Positions 32,406 through 44,760 of a stretch of 64,000 nt of DNA are shown in pieces. The stretch is from positions 96,858,897-96,922,896 of the forward strand of contig OX638370.1 in the NCBI GenBank assembly GCA_951812925.1. The letters run 5' to 3'. This DNA comes from Calliopum simillimum. Taxonomy: Eukaryota; Arthropoda; Insecta; Diptera; Lauxaniidae. The position numbers were made by a program, and so were the translations under genes. Each line of letters opens with the position of its first letter. Position 1 is the first letter of the stretch. The notes beneath the pieces were generated by a model. It was given only the letters and a program-made list of their open reading frames with translations. It searched no databases and had not been told where the DNA came from.

Positions 32406-33996
32406 TTATAATGTTGATGGCCCTGGACTTGCAAATCGCGCTCTCTTAAGTTGTGGATCCAAATCGTCGTCCGAATCTGACTCTGATTCAGAACTTATGG
32501 TGTCCACAGGCACGTTGCTTCCAGACTGCCCTCCATCATCAGCTCTTTCTTCTTCAAATACTTCATTAACATCATACAGGGTGATCTTGTGACTCCACCA
32601 ACATACCTCTGCAAGCAATGCGTCGAGGTTTTTGCCTTTGTACCGTTTTTCCATGGGCATTGTGGTTTGGTGAAACCGTTCTCCTTGCTCATCGGATTCG
32701 GTAGGGAGTTGTTTGATAAAATCGTCAAAATGAAAATGAAGAAAATGCAGCTTTAATGTCATCGATGCGCCGATTATCTCAAAATAATGCAGCATTTCTT
32801 TCACCCATTCTCTTGCTTCCGGTTCCGCGTCTCGATCCCCTCCCAAGACTCTGGTGCATACACGCTGAAGGCAAATCCATGCCATTGAATGATTTTCATC
32901 AAGCGATGAATCAAAGTTGCTCTTGAATAGCTTTCTAATGTCAGGGCCATTAAGTACGCCTGTTAAATGAAAACAAAATATAAAGACAGAAAAGAAAACA
33001 TTAACATAGTGTAAATAGTACAATTAGGTGAACAAAAATTCGTTTTAAATTTACTACAATACCTTTTTTAATTTTGTCATCGCTACGCTTTGGGAAAACG
33101 CTTTTCAAAAAGTCGAATGCGTTTGGACAATTTACAACGGCCACTTCGATGAATTTTTTAACAATTCCCAATTTTATGTGGAGCGGTGGCAGCAAGATGT
33201 CTTGAGTATTGTCAATTAAAGGTGCATTCTTCAGTCTATGTTGTTGTATTTGTTCATCCACACTTCCTCTTGGCCTCCACGAATTACATTGGAATTGATT
33301 CAGAGGTGAGCGTGAATCCCAATTACAAAGAAAACAAAAGAATTTTGGGAAGCCGCCCTTATCGATGATCCCTTGCAAAATGTTGATGACCTTCAAATCA
33401 CAGCAAATCTTCCATTTATTTTCGTAATATTTGATTTTTTCCATTATATCTTTCAATGTTTCATAGCTTTCTTTCATGTTGATACCCATTGCTAGCGGAA
33501 TGGAAGGTTTTCGGTTCGACACATGCAACAACACTGCTTTCAAGCTTGAAACAGAACCATCAATAAATAATCTCCACTCACTAGCGATGTAGTTCATTCC
33601 CATTTTTAACACCAAAGCTTTTATATCGTTGCAGTAAGCGAACGAATTGTCATCATTTAGAGTGTAGAGCATCTGAAATTCAGCTTGTCGTTTGCGGTAC
33701 GCCGTAGAGTTAACATTAGCATGTGTGAGTTTTCTTTGCTTTAAAAAAGCTGTCAAAAATATTGCAAGTCGCTGCGATAATCCCAATATGGCCACAATGA
33801 AATCCATTTCCATTTGTGTTATTAGTTGTGGTCCATCTCTTCCCTGTTGGGGCTCATAATCGGTATCAAATGGATCTTCATAAGTAACACCACTTGCTGT
33901 AGTCATTCCTGTACATTCTGTACTACGATCTGGAGTTGGCGGCCTTGGTGATACAAAATTTTCAGGTACAAGCACTTTTTTTACTTTCACTGTCAC
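32406..33996 (-). CDS. DDE-like transposase of an unassigned arthropod transposon family
   Basis: Two exons, 33996-33063 and 32959-32406, with a 103 bp intron (minus strand AAAAAG|GTATTG ... TTTAACAG|GCGTAC). The phases join exactly (1 + 2 bases, making Gly312), giving 495 residues. Visible motifs: LFIDGSVSSLKAVLLH with D146; CCDLKVINILQG with D200; a knuckle FFCFLCNWDSR (C221, C224); LLPPLHIKLGIVKKF (268-282); and ESDEQGERFHQTT (E402 or E405). The D-D-E order suits an RNase H-fold transposase, but the catalytic assignment is inference. The C-terminus is a Ser/Asp/Glu tract (467-480) followed by a basic KRAR. I recall similar proteins, usually annotated as uncharacterized and often multicopy, in many arthropods. 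Its place between inverted repeats supports a transposase role. No stop or frameshift is present, so the copy may be recent or active. Confidence 0.85.
32960..33062 (-). other. Intron of the transposase gene (103 bp)
   Basis: GT-AG borders with a pyrimidine-rich end before AG. Removing it fuses the two open frames without a shift. Without splicing, the first frame would end soon after residue 311 with unrelated hydrophobic residues. Confidence 0.8.
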
Positions 33997-34627
33997 TTTA
34001 TAACTTTCACCGCTGAGCTCTCGTTGACGTCGCGCTGTGTAATGCCTCGATGTGAGCGTCGTGTCGCTTTTATATTGTGTGCTGCTGCTGTCGGTGCGTG
34101 ATACCTAAGCGCTACCTAAACGGTCAATGCAGATGTTTGCTTCCAGGTAGTTTTTTGATAGAAGTTTTTTGATTTTATATGTTCACAATTTCATCTTTAT
34201 GACAATGTGTTTCCAGGTATTTTTATATTTTGGCTTGTTTTTATGTGAATTCAATGCAGATGTTTGCTTCCAGGTAGTTGTTTAATAGTTTGGACACGGG
34301 AACTCACCCACCAGCTTGAGAATTTTTATTAGAATGCACTTACTATCATTGAAGGTACAGTGCACTCACACACTCGGCCTCCTCACTGACAATTATTTAC
34401 AATCAACATTTTTGTTGAAAGTACTTTTGTTAGAAAAACCTCACTATCTCCGGTCTTAGAAGTGTAAATGCGGAGTATTATACCTTAAAAAAAAGCTTGA
34501 AGTGTTGTCTTTTACGGAGTCTAGGAATAAATAAGTTTACTAGGGCTGTTTTTTGAGAAAACCAGATTTTTATTAAAAAGTGAGATTAAAAAATTTTCGG
34601 CAAATTTTTCACTTTTGGGTGCTACCT

Positions 34628-35091
34628 AAACAGTGTTAAGAATCATCTCTAGGAAGTTTATATGTTCTAGAAATTTGTTTATTGAGATCTTAGGTAAATT
34701 TTTGTAGTTGATTGTTTCCTTGAATTTTGAACGGTTTGCTACCTATGGACCTGAACACGGGAAAAAAGGTAAAAAAAAATCGAATTTTTTAAAGTTTTTT
34801 GCGATTTTGATCTGGAAGGTGAAGTTTTTTTGATTTTATATGTTCTCAATTTTTGTTCTTTATGACAAGAGCTACAACTTTGTCTCAGAGAGTAAATCGA
34901 AATTCTGAACGGTTTGCAAGATATGTATGAGCCTGAGAAAATGATCACATTTTTACGAAAATGATACCGAGGCCCCAAATCTTTGGCGGCCCATAAAAAA
35001 AAAAGTGGAGGACTTTGGGAAAAATTGGGAGACACTGGTCTTTTTTTTTTTAGTCTTTTATCACGTAGTGGTGTCCGTATATGGTTATTTT
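34628..35091 (-). repeat. Right long terminal inverted repeat
   Basis: Inverse of 31858-32316; see the transposon entry. The presumed 5' leader of the transposase lies between 33997 and this repeat. Confidence 0.9.
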
Positions 35092-35111
35092 TTTTCGTGT
35101 TGCACTGTGTT

Positions 35112-36225
35112 TTCCTCGATATTTTCGACTATTATCAATTTTTCAACTAGCGCTTTTTAATTTTCTTTTTCTATTCATCACCGTACGACTTTTATGAATA
35201 CTTTTTGATACTACTTGATACTTCCAAATTTTATTGAATTTTACAATGTTTTTCCATTGGTGCTTTCCGCCATCTGTTTGGATATCAGAACAAGACTGAG
35301 TATTCAATTGATATTTCTACTTTTGTTGATTTTTTCGTTGGTATTCGATACTTTCCAAATTTTTTCAAAATATTCAATGTTTTTCGAAACAATTCATTGT
35401 TGTTCAACTCAATCCTAAACATATCTTTAATGATTTTTGATTAACAATTGATAGTTTTAATTTTGTATGACTCGAATTATTTGAAATATAAACTACTTTT
35501 TCTGTGTTTTTCAAACTATGTGAAAATTTGGTAATTTCTAAATTTTTTCGAATTTAGATTCATTCGTTGTTTTCATATTATCCAAACTAAGTTTTTTGCA
35601 CTGACATCAAAATAAAAAAATAAACTTTTGCATATTCCAAAGAACAAGACAACAGAAATTTATTTAGCCTACATACTTATGCACATAAACATTATGCTCT
35701 AGTTTGTATAAAAACAACAACAACAACCGCACTTACTTATTTATATTTCAGTAAATTCAACAATAATCAGAATAGAAATAATAGGCATACAAACAAAATA
35801 TCTAGAACAAACTTCACAAAGATAATGATATGCTCATTAACATGATTGTCATCAGCATCTCGATTATAATCCACCCTCATTGCACAGCATGGAATTATTT
35901 TTATCACAAGTAAAAATAAACAATAATGAGTACTGAATAAAATAGAAGAAAGAACAAACCGACCCTAAACCCTACTTAAAATGTTACCTAACATTTGTAG
36001 TGCTTTCCTATGTAAATTTTTTTTTTTTTTTTTAAATAATTTTAACCAAATAAAAAAAAAAGATTTCACAGAAGCTTACGAAATATTTGTTTTTGTTTTA
36101 CACAAGTAGATATTCGCAAAAGCCACAAGCAGGGAGCTGCTCTTAAAGATTTATTAATGCTCATTGTATGTAATACAAAAAAAAAAACATTTCGACAAAT
36201 TCAAAGGAATTCTTGAAGTTTTTTT
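35112..36225. other. Non-coding stretch
   Basis: No gene supported. Contains (CAACAA)n at 35717-35730 and a poly(T) run at 36019-36034. Confidence 0.5.
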
Positions 36226-36227
36226 TT

Positions 36228-36830
36228 AAGGTGAAATGCAAGTGACATATAAAAAATTACATATTTTTAAACTTTACCAAGGCAAAACAACACAAAGAAA
36301 ATCAAATTTCGGTAAATTGTGCAGTTTTTCTAAATGAAACTCAAGTGACGCTCACAAAATCTCTGCAGCTATGTGTAACAGATCGCGTTTTCGAGCTATT
36401 TAAATTCAAGCTTATGCATAAAAGGGTCAACAACACAATGGTTTATGGAACTTTCCATGCGTCACTTGCGTTTCATGGATGAAAAATTGCGTTTTCTTTT
36501 AATAAATTAACGTATAGATACACAAACACTATAGAACTTTGGCAAATTCAAACGAATATGCGAAATTTTTCAAGAGAAACGCAAGTGACGCATACAAAAT
36601 TTCTACAATAATACGTTTGAGATTGCGTTTTAAAGTATAAAACAAATTTAATTCATGCTAAATGTATAAAAAAGTCAACAAATTATTGATTAATTGTATT
36701 TTTTATTTACGTCACTTGCGTTTCATTAATATAAAATTGCTTTTTCTTTCTATCAAATAGCTTAAATATAAAAAACTACATATTAAAAAATATATAAACA
36801 AAATTTTCCAGTGTCACTAGTGTTTCATAC
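36228..36830. repeat. ~245 bp tandem array with inverted GAAACGCAAGTGACG motifs
   Basis: The motif occurs as GAAA(T/C)(G/T)CAAGTGAC at 36233, 36337 and 36576 on the plus strand, and as GTCACTTGCGTTTC-type on the minus strand at 36459, 36709 and 36811. Spacing is about 100-130 bp. Flanking text (CACAAAAT.TCT, AACTTTGGCAAATTCAAA, TTGCGTTTTCTTT) repeats with a period of about 245 bp, so each unit carries one motif in each orientation. Confidence 0.75.
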
Positions 36831-38180
36831 AAACGATAATGGCCTTTTTTCTCATTTACCCACTACTCAAAACAAAATAAAAAAAATCAGTGAAGGGTCC
36901 ATTAAACGCAAAAAGACATCACAAAAATATTTTTCACCAAATCAACCCTTCAATAATTTATTACAACTCATTAAATTGTGCTGAACAGTAACCACTGCTC
37001 TTGCAATAAATGACAAAAACAAAAAATTTAAGCCAACAAATAAACAACATCAACTCAACTCAAGCCTGACCAAGCTAACCTCTTATTAACCACAAATTAA
37101 CCCCATCAAAAGACAGCAACTGAAGCAGCAGCAGCAAAAGCACCAGCAATAGAAAGGCACAGCAAATCCGACATTTGCTGCTTAATATTGTTGCTGCTGT
37201 TGCTGATGATTTTCAACGTAAATTTTGTACCATTAATAAGAAGCAAAACTAAAAGGCAGTGGCAGGGGCGGGTGTACGGGACACAGCCTCAAAACAAAAA
37301 TAACACCAACAATGGCCAAAAGCAAAAATGCCTAAGGTTACACAATAACAGTCAAGCCAGTAGTAGTCAAGACTTTCTTTTTCTGCCTGCCAACACTAGA
37401 CAACACGCAAAAGTGCTATAAAAGTTGCCCGGAAAAGGATAGGAAGGTAAAAAAAAGTTGTGCAGGCGCTCAGGGGGATAAAAACTTTCGTTATTATTTG
37501 ATATGCAACACTTTTCTTTTAACGAGTCAACGACGAGTGAACTTTATGGTCACATGATGTGTGACGCCTGTCTGACTGCCTGCCTAGCTGACTGCCACTG
37601 ATGATGACGACAATGATGATGGCTTGATGGCCTGATTGCTGTCCGACATGAAAACAACAAAAAAACTCAAGAGGCTGCTACGAGAGTTTGTAGAATGAAA
37701 GACTTTTACTATTTTCTACAACTTGTGTTAAACTAAATAAGGCATAGCAAAACATGACAACACTTTTTAACAAATTTAGCGTTGAGCGGACAACAAGCAG
37801 ACAGAATGACAGTTGTGAAGGGATCTTGAATAGAACATTCTTGATGTTTGCTTAAATGAATTGTGAATGCTTTAATTGAAATTTCGAAGAAATTTTAAAA
37901 CACATAAATAATCAATTGAAAGCAATTGAACATCGCTGAGATATTTTTTTCCAAATTAGGCCCCAATTTATTCGTAATTTAATTTTGTTTAATTTTTCAG
38001 CGATGCGGAATTATTCAAAGCTAAGTTAATGGATGTGGCTTTCTTATCAAACAGTATCTACTTCTTATATTCATATATCTTTCCAAGAAAAAAAAAGTTT
38101 TTTTTAAAACGCATTGTAATTCGATTTTTGAGGGAAACCATTATCACTAGCTCAAAATTGGTTATTTTTTTATAAATAAA
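36831..38180. other. Non-coding stretch with CAG/GTTG-rich part
   Basis: 37120-37210 is rich in CAGCAG, ACCAGCAAT and TTGTTGCTGC. No gene supported. The 77-codon frame at 37188 is composition-driven. Confidence 0.5.
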
Positions 38181-38183
38181 TGT

Positions 38184-38260
38184 AACTCATACGTCATGGT
38201 GTACAAAGAAAAGGTATATTATGTATCTTTCCTCCGATGTAAGAAAGAACATTTACGTTT
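38184..38260 (-). repeat. TGACGTATGAGTG family, degenerate copy
   Basis: The minus strand core CACCATGACGTATGAGTT is at 38184-38201, with TTTCCTCCGATGTAA beyond it, matching CTTTGCTCTGATGTA in the 38778 copy. Confidence 0.6.
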
Positions 38261-38774
38261 AGTAACATCCGTTTGATAGCATGAGCACTTAAGTAGTAAA
38301 TGAATTTTTTCAACGGCTGTTGGCTTTTGTGATGCAATCAAGCATATTGAAAATATCAATTTATTGCTCAGCTTTCTGGTTTCTATATCGTCACAAAATT
38401 GAGGGACTTTACCACAATTTACCACTCGCGAATTTGACTATTTAAATGATTCCGAAAAAAACTAATATACAATCAGAAAATTTAAATTTATCTCCTTTAA
38501 ATGGATTTTATACAGGGTGCGTCATCTTTTATATCGGTATATGAATATTTAAAAACAGATTTTCATACGTGTGATATTTTTATTTAATTTGATCTTTTTC
38601 AATTCATTTCTCCAATTTTTTAAACACAAAATAAACCAAATGACCGCCTCTAGTAAGTAGCCACGTCAAAATGTGCTTTTTCTGCATTTTCCGTAACTTT
38701 TTTTGTTTCCAAATAACTATAAAAATGTTTCAAAAAACCACACAAAAAAAGCAAAAATATATTGACAACATAAT

Positions 38775-38930
38775 GCGTCAATCATACGTCATGGTGTATA
38801 AAACTAAATGCGAATATCTTTGCTCTGATGTACAACGAAACATATAGTCCTGAGTAGTTTTTGTTTGTCTTTAAGTGCGCTTTATTAAATTATCATTTTA
38901 AATTATGGCCGCTTAATTCTGAGTTCTGAT
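38775..38930 (-). repeat. TGACGTATGAGTG family copy
   Basis: Shares CATACGTCATGGTGTA, AAATGCGAATATCTTTGCT, TGTCTT.AGGTGCGCTTTA-type and TTATGGC(C/T)GCTT blocks with 39300-39445. Confidence 0.8.
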
Positions 38931-39064
38931 CTTGAGATTCAGATTGAAAGACCCCACTTTTTATGAAACTAAAGGAATTACCGGATCTTCTATCTGTTTT
39001 CTTAGAAAACAACAAGGATCACTATTTTTACGGAACAGCCTATTCCACAGTAGCTTTTACCATT

Positions 39065-39203
39065 GGGTTACGGCTAATGACAAACAATGTAAAAAGTATA
39101 TAGAACTTTATATGTGATGGGACCAGAATTTGGACTAGTCGGTTTTTCCCATGGAGTAGTTTGCAAACTAGTTTTGGAATAGTCCATGGTCCTGCAGGAA
39201 ATT
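39065..39203 (+). repeat. Dispersed ~140 bp repeat, copy 1
   Basis: About 85-90% similar by eye to 49214-49353. Blocks: AATGACAAACAATGTAAAA, GGGACCAGAATTTGGA, CCCATGGAGTA, TTTTGGAATAGTCCA and GGTCCTGCAGG. Confidence 0.85.
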
Positions 39204-39299
39204 AACTGCCGGACAGCCAGGCACATAGACACAAAGGATAAATGTAGTCGAACTTTCAAAATCTACAAATACATTAGAAAACCAAATTTTTTAACATCT

Positions 39300-39445
39300 T
39301 TCGTCACTCATACGCCATGGTGTACAAAACAAAATGCGAATATCTTTGCTTTGATGCAAAATAAAGCAGATAAAGCTGAGCAGATTTTATTTGTCTTCAG
39401 GTGCGCTTTAATAAAATATTATTTTGATTTATGGCTGCTTTGCTT
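39300..39445 (-). repeat. TGACGTATGAGTG family copy
   Basis: Core in minus orientation at 39303-39322 (CACCATGGCGTATGAGTGAC). Pairs with 38775-38930. The 87-codon frame here is not supported. Confidence 0.8.
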
Positions 39446-40845
39446 GTGATAACTGATATTATGTTGTAGATAAAACATTTTCTAAAAACTAAAAGAATTA
39501 ACTTATTGATTTTCTCATTAGGTGCGAAACTTTTTTTAAGAAAACAACAAGGATTAATTTTATGGTGAAGATTATTCTACAGGACCTTTTTGCCAGAGAC
39601 ACACATAAACCATATTTGTTAAGTAGAAACTAACTGACTGACAGCCAGTCACGCAGACAAATGACGTACAAAACGAGACAGTTGAAAATTTTCTTCTCCA
39701 CATAGTTTAACTGAGTGTAGCCTAGGTTTCCTCATTGCCAGCGCTGCACGTGGGAGTGTTACAAATAGGGGCCAAACAAAGCCATCATTATCATCATTAT
39801 TATTATCAACAAAAAAAAAACATCGCTCGCACGTTGACTGGCTGTGCTCTTCATCAAAAGAAAAGAAAAATATAAAAACTCCCCCCTGGCCGCCTCCAAC
39901 GCTAACAAGGCCATTACTGTTAGCGGCGTTTTTAAAGGCGCGGCAGATAGGGCGTTAAATTAAAATCCCTGCCTGTCAGCACTAAAATTCCAAGTGAAAA
40001 GTCCTGCTTTTGTTGTTGTTTTATTTTGTACTGTTATTTTTGTTTCGTTGTAATTTTGCTTGTTATACATGACTGAGTTAAGTAATTTTTGTAGCGTAAA
40101 CAACAAAAAAAAAATAAAAATTTATATTACAGCAACAACAAATAGTTAAGCTTAAACATTCATATTTCTTCTCTAGTGTTGTCATTGAGTAGAGTGCGTC
40201 GTGCTATCTTCATACTGTTAAAAGGTATTTAGTAGTAAAGTAGGTAAAGGTTTTGCATCTCATTCGTCGTCGTAGACATGACAGACGACTTTTTGGTCCC
40301 TAGATATGTTTGCCGTTTTTGCTCTTGATTTAAATTTGTATGACATTTTGTGCCCTCCAGTGTTGTGTTTGGAAATTTCATTTAAGTGTGTCAAAAGCTT
40401 TGAGAGACACAAAGAGCCAAACGCTTTGGCTCACCTTGGCATAGAATACTAAGCTCAGTTGGTAGCTGCAATGTTTATGCGGAGGAATTGTGGGCGTGAA
40501 CTTGGGTAGACAGACAATTTTGTATTTAATATAAAGATTATTAATAAATAATTCAAAACTTAACATATGTTTGAGTTTAAACCATTTGTCATTGTTGATT
40601 GATTTAAGATCCTCTGATTCAAATACAAAAACGGAAGCTTACCTGAAAAGAAAAAAAAAATGTTTGTTAAATTTTGTGAGTTTTTTTTATAGAATTTGTT
40701 ATTTGTTATTTGAATGTACGGTAGACTAAGAAAAATTCCTAGGGAATATTTATTCACCATAATCCCCTTTATATTATTGAAAAATTAAAACATATTTCAT
40801 TAATGCTTACACTATTTTTTATTGAAATTACTTAAGAGATATTGG
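39446..40845. other. Non-coding stretch
   Basis: No gene supported. Contains (TTATCA/TTATTA)n near 39785-39810 and a poly(A) run at 39812-39821. Confidence 0.5.
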
Positions 40846-40849
40846 GAAT

Positions 40850-41020
40850 AGCAGCCTAAAAATATTCAAAACCACGTCGGCCATTTGTGAAATGAACCAC
40901 AAACATTGCGCAGCTTTAGTCCTGAAAAGTAGCTCACACAATAATGTCTTAAATGACATCGATGCTGAAATAGCTATTTTAAAATTTTTTTTTAACATGA
41001 CGTATGAGTGACATTTAATT
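40850..41020 (+). repeat. TGACGTATGAGTG family copy
   Basis: GGCCATTTGTGAAATG, CATCGATGCTGAAATA and the core ACATGACGTATGAGTGACAT (40995-41014) occur in the same order as in the 45.1 kb and 51.0 kb copies. Confidence 0.7.
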
Positions 41021-41123
41021 ATGGAAGCAAATTTTCAAATAAAGACATTAAATTTTTTATAAATTTTATCAATATTGCTTAATCTGTAACAGAGATTGAT
41101 CTGAAAGTCAAATGCATCTTATA

Positions 41124-41279
41124 TGTGTGGTTAAATATCATAACTGCCTAAGTCCCTCTCCGATATAAAGGCAAAATAAAATAAATTTCATTGAATTGAT
41201 TATAATTTATTTCATTTTGCTTACATATCAGAGAGAGACTTAGGTAGTTTTGACATTTAACGACACATATATAAGCAAC
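41124..41279. mobile_element. Palindromic MITE-like sequence (~155 bp)
   Basis: CTTATATGTGTGGTTAAAT...ACTGCCTAAGTC.CTCTC.GATAT is inverted as ATATCAGAGAGAGACTTAGGTAGT...ATTTAACGACACATATATAAG. Centre near 41200. No clear target duplication. Confidence 0.65.
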
Positions 41280-41559
41280 TCCAAAGCGAGGCAAAAGTTA
41301 TGTCATATAAATTATGTGCCATAATGATCGGCCATTTGATCGATATCATTTTTTCAACTTAACATCAACAATTCCATATCATCAAGTAAATTTTTCGTGA
41401 AAACAGATATCAATTTTATTCATCCCTAACAAAATGTCAGCCAATTAATATTATAACATTACTTTTGTCTCGTTTTGAAGTTGCACCATTTTCATTTTGA
41501 ACGGCTCATATAAAAATTAAAGTTTGTGTGTACGTTAGCATAGATTAGGGGAAGGTTAT

Positions 41560-42215
41560 ATGCTAGAAAAATGGACGGTGCCATGCCCTTACAAAACAAA
41601 ATTCGTTATATCTCTGAAAGTGTTTGATGCAAAGGAATGAAATTTGGCACATTTGTTAAGGGCACTAAGCCAAATAACAGGGCACTAAGCCATATAATAG
41701 GGCACTAAGTCAAATAACATTTAGTAGAAAAATGGGCGGTGCCACGCCCCTAAAACACAAAATTCGTTATATCTCTGAAACTGTTTGATGCATACGAATG
41801 AAATTTGGCGCATATGTCAAGGACACTAAGCCAAATAACAGGGCACTAAGCCATATAATAGGGCACTAAGCTAAATAACATTTATTAGAAAAATGGGCCA
41901 AATACCACACATTAGAAAAATGGGCGGTGCCACGCCCCTAAAACACAAAATTCGTTATATCTATGAAACTGTTTGATGCAAAGGAATAAAATTTCACACA
42001 TATGTAAAGGACACTAAGCTAAATAACATTTATTAGAAAAATGGGCGGTGCCACGCCCCCAAAAATTAAAATCTAACATATTTAAGAAACTATTTGACGC
42101 ATCGGGATGAAATTTAGCACATATGTAAGGGTCATTAAGCAAAATAACAGGGCATTAAGCCAAATAACATTCATTTGAGAAATGTGCGGCGCCATGCACA
42201 TCTCGGACGGGCGTG
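41560..42215. repeat. Tandem units with ATGGGCGGTGCCACGCCCC
   Basis: Units start near 41571, 41732, 41920 and 42041, with a degenerate one at 42181. Each has ATGGGCGGTGCCACGCCC, AAATTCGTTATATCT, TGTTTGATGCA, GAATGAAATTTGGC and GGGCACTAAGCCAAATAACA. The style (palindromic GGGCGTGGC/GCCACGCCC) links it to the Helitron-like pieces at 1-268, 6450-6800 and 53242-54045. Confidence 0.85.
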
Positions 42216-44635
42216 GTGGGATCTGTGATTTTTCGAAACAAAAAAAAAAACCACGGGACAAAGGTGAGGCAACGCTGACCGGGCAATATCTAAATAGTAT
42301 TCTATACAATCCAAATAAGTTTGAAACGAATGTTTAGTTTACTTCATGCAAGCTTTGAGATCATTTTATCAAAATCCCCTCTATATACTATAGTACATAC
42401 AAGTTTTGTACAAAGCCTTGACTTTGACGCTTGGCTTTTTTATTGTTTTAAATAATCAAAACTACGCCGGCCACATTTTTTTATATAAATTAAAACGAAT
42501 GCTTGGTTCATTTCATGTAGGCTTTGAGATCATTTAATCAAATTTCTTGTAAGTTTTAAAAAACTTGGCTATAAATGCTTGGCTTTTTCATTGCCTAATT
42601 ATTCAAAACTACAACGGCCATTTCTACAATTAATAACAAATGTTGCGCGTTTTTGGTTCAAAAACGTGGACCATATAACCATTTCTTATATAATATCGAC
42701 GCTCAAATATCATTAAATTATTTTGCTTTTATTATAAAACGAGATTATCAAGCAAAGACTTTATTTTGAATTTTTTGTGAAATTTTATCAATATTGCTTA
42801 AACTATGACATAGAAAATGAGCTGAAATTAATATTGAAAGCAAATGTCAAATAAGGCACGTCGTAAAGGTGACAAACAACTGACAGCTGTCAAAATATTT
42901 TAGTTAGGCATAAAAAAGAAAAAATATGCAAAGCATATTTTCAAGCATTTGATACAGCTAAAAAAAATTTGCAAGAATAACTTTTGCGCTCAAAAAATTC
43001 AATGACAACGATGATAATGCCAGTCACGCTTTGAAGTGTAGCGCAAGAGACCATCAGTCATTTTCAATAAATTGAATTTTGCACATTTTAAGTACTTAAC
43101 GGTTTCCAAGAACAGAAAGGACAAAAAGCCGGAAAGAATTTCATTTTAATTGCTGTAGTAAAAAACAAAAAAGGGAACATTTCTAGGAAAAGAAATTGGA
43201 AACAATTAATAGATTTATTGAACCCAACAAAAAAAGCATTGAAGTAATTTTTTGATATACATAAAAGGACCTTAAATACCACATTTTCAACATAATAGAA
43301 TTATGAAATTTTAATTTCAATTATAACGACACAATAAAAAACAGAAAAGCTTAGAAAAAAATACAAAATCAATAAAAGCTCATAAAAGCCGAAACCAAGC
43401 CACTTACGCTTAAATAAAAAAAAGGCGACCCAACCTAAAAAAAAATATTAGGATGGGACAAAATGAGCGAAAAAAAAAGTAGCAGCACTCAGTTGTCAAA
43501 AATAAAAAAGGCGAACGCAGTAGCTTCAATAGTAGCAACAGTAAATCCGCTTAAGAATCATCACTGAGTGAGGCAACATCAGCTTTTCTACAGACAGGGT
43601 GGGTTCACATATGGTATGCCAATTGTACATATTGAATGAGCGAATAAATGCATAGTAGGCGCTGTTGGTTGACTCACTGGTTAGCTGATGCTGCCTAGAG
43701 AGTTTGGGTTCAGTACGCTTTTGGTTTGGTTTATTTGTTCTAAGCTGTTGATAGCATACTCGTATCTAACAAAAAAACATAAAAATGTAGAGACAAAAAA
43801 AAAACCAGTAGCAAGTCGTAAAATGGAAAAAAAAGTTACAATAAAAAAGAAATACTTTTATTTGAAATCTAAATCCTAAAAATGTGTGCGGTTTGAGTTT
43901 TGAAATCTGAGCCAATTGAAAGATATATACGCAATGAAATAAAACAGAGTAAGAGGGAAAAAATTCTGTAGAAAATGGAAAGACGACGACAAAAAATAAT
44001 GCAGATTGAGGGGGAAAAAAAAGTCCGCATGAAAATAAAATGCCAAGCACGACGACCTTAACTATTGTATACCATCTGCATACCCATCCTCATTTAGCCC
44101 AACCTAAATTCTTAAAAAAAGGCAACTGAAAATGTTTGCAAATCTCTTTAAATACTTTTTTTCTCGTTTCTTCTTTCAATGTGGATTTTAATTCTACTTT
44201 CAATACCCTAGTTTTTGAATAGAGCGTATGTGTACGTGTGTCTGTTCATGCTGCATATGTATGCACACTCGTAAGTATGTCAAAAACGTATTTGTGTGTG
44301 TGTCTGTGTGCATTCGAATTGAACAGTTAAGCCCAATTGGCGCACACGCGATTAGGTTGAAAAGTAGATTCCTTAGGTTTTGCGCACACACATACACACA
44401 TAGGCTGGCAGTAAGGCTTTGCCTTAATTTGCTGGTTTGTTTTTAGGTTTAAGGGAAATTGATTGTGCACAAATCTCACATGCAAATAAATTGTCAATTG
44501 TAATGAATTGACAAAGGATTTTTGATTATAATTTTGCTACTTTGTAGAATTTAAATTGAAAGAGATTTTTAAATTTTCATCAAAAAAATTTGAAATATAA
44601 TCAGTTCAGCAAAAAAAAAAAAAAAAAGCATTTTT
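42216..44635. other. Non-coding stretch
   Basis: No gene supported. 42400-42680 has weak internal repeats (ATGCTTGGTT.ATTTCATG, AACTACG.CGGCCA). 44225-44400 contains GTGTGT/CACACA microsatellite-like text that gives frames on both strands. Confidence 0.5.
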
Positions 44636-44639
44636 TTCA

Positions 44640-44760
44640 ATAATAAATTTATAGAACTTTAAGGAACTATAACTTAAACGTATACATTGGGTTTAACCTC
44701 GCATCGAAGTTTAATTAAATTCGTAAATGTCGTATGAGTGGGATTTACTTGCAAAATTAG
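44640..44760 (+). repeat. TGACGTATGAGTG family copy
   Basis: Contains GAACTATAACTTAAACGTATA, CTCGCATCGAAGTTTAA and the core AATGTCGTATGAGTGGGATTT (44726-44746). Confidence 0.7.

Larger units (their letters stand above)
31858..35091 (-). mobile_element. Autonomous DNA transposon with ~460 bp inverted repeats
   Basis: The left repeat 31858-32316 and right repeat 34628-35091 are inverted and closely similar, beginning (A)ATAAC(A/C)ATATACGGACACC and reading inward through CTCCCAATTTTTCCCAAAGTCC and CAAACCGTTCAGAATTTCG. Between them lies one intact one-intron gene on the minus strand. The exact ends are uncertain: CACTGTGT occurs outside both repeats (31830-31837, 35103-35110) and might be an 8 bp target duplication, but 20-28 unmatched bases separate it from the repeats. 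A direct repeat, TCAATGCAGATGTTTGCTTC, is found at 34123 and 34250, upstream of the gene. Confidence 0.9.

Noticed and set aside
32326..32592. Plus-strand 88-codon frame
   Set aside because: Antisense shadow of the transposase's Ser/Asp-rich C-terminus.
31830..35110. CACTGTGT as proven 8 bp target duplication of the 3.2 kb transposon
   Set aside because: 20-28 bases between it and the matched inverted repeats are unlike on the two sides, so I list it only as a candidate.
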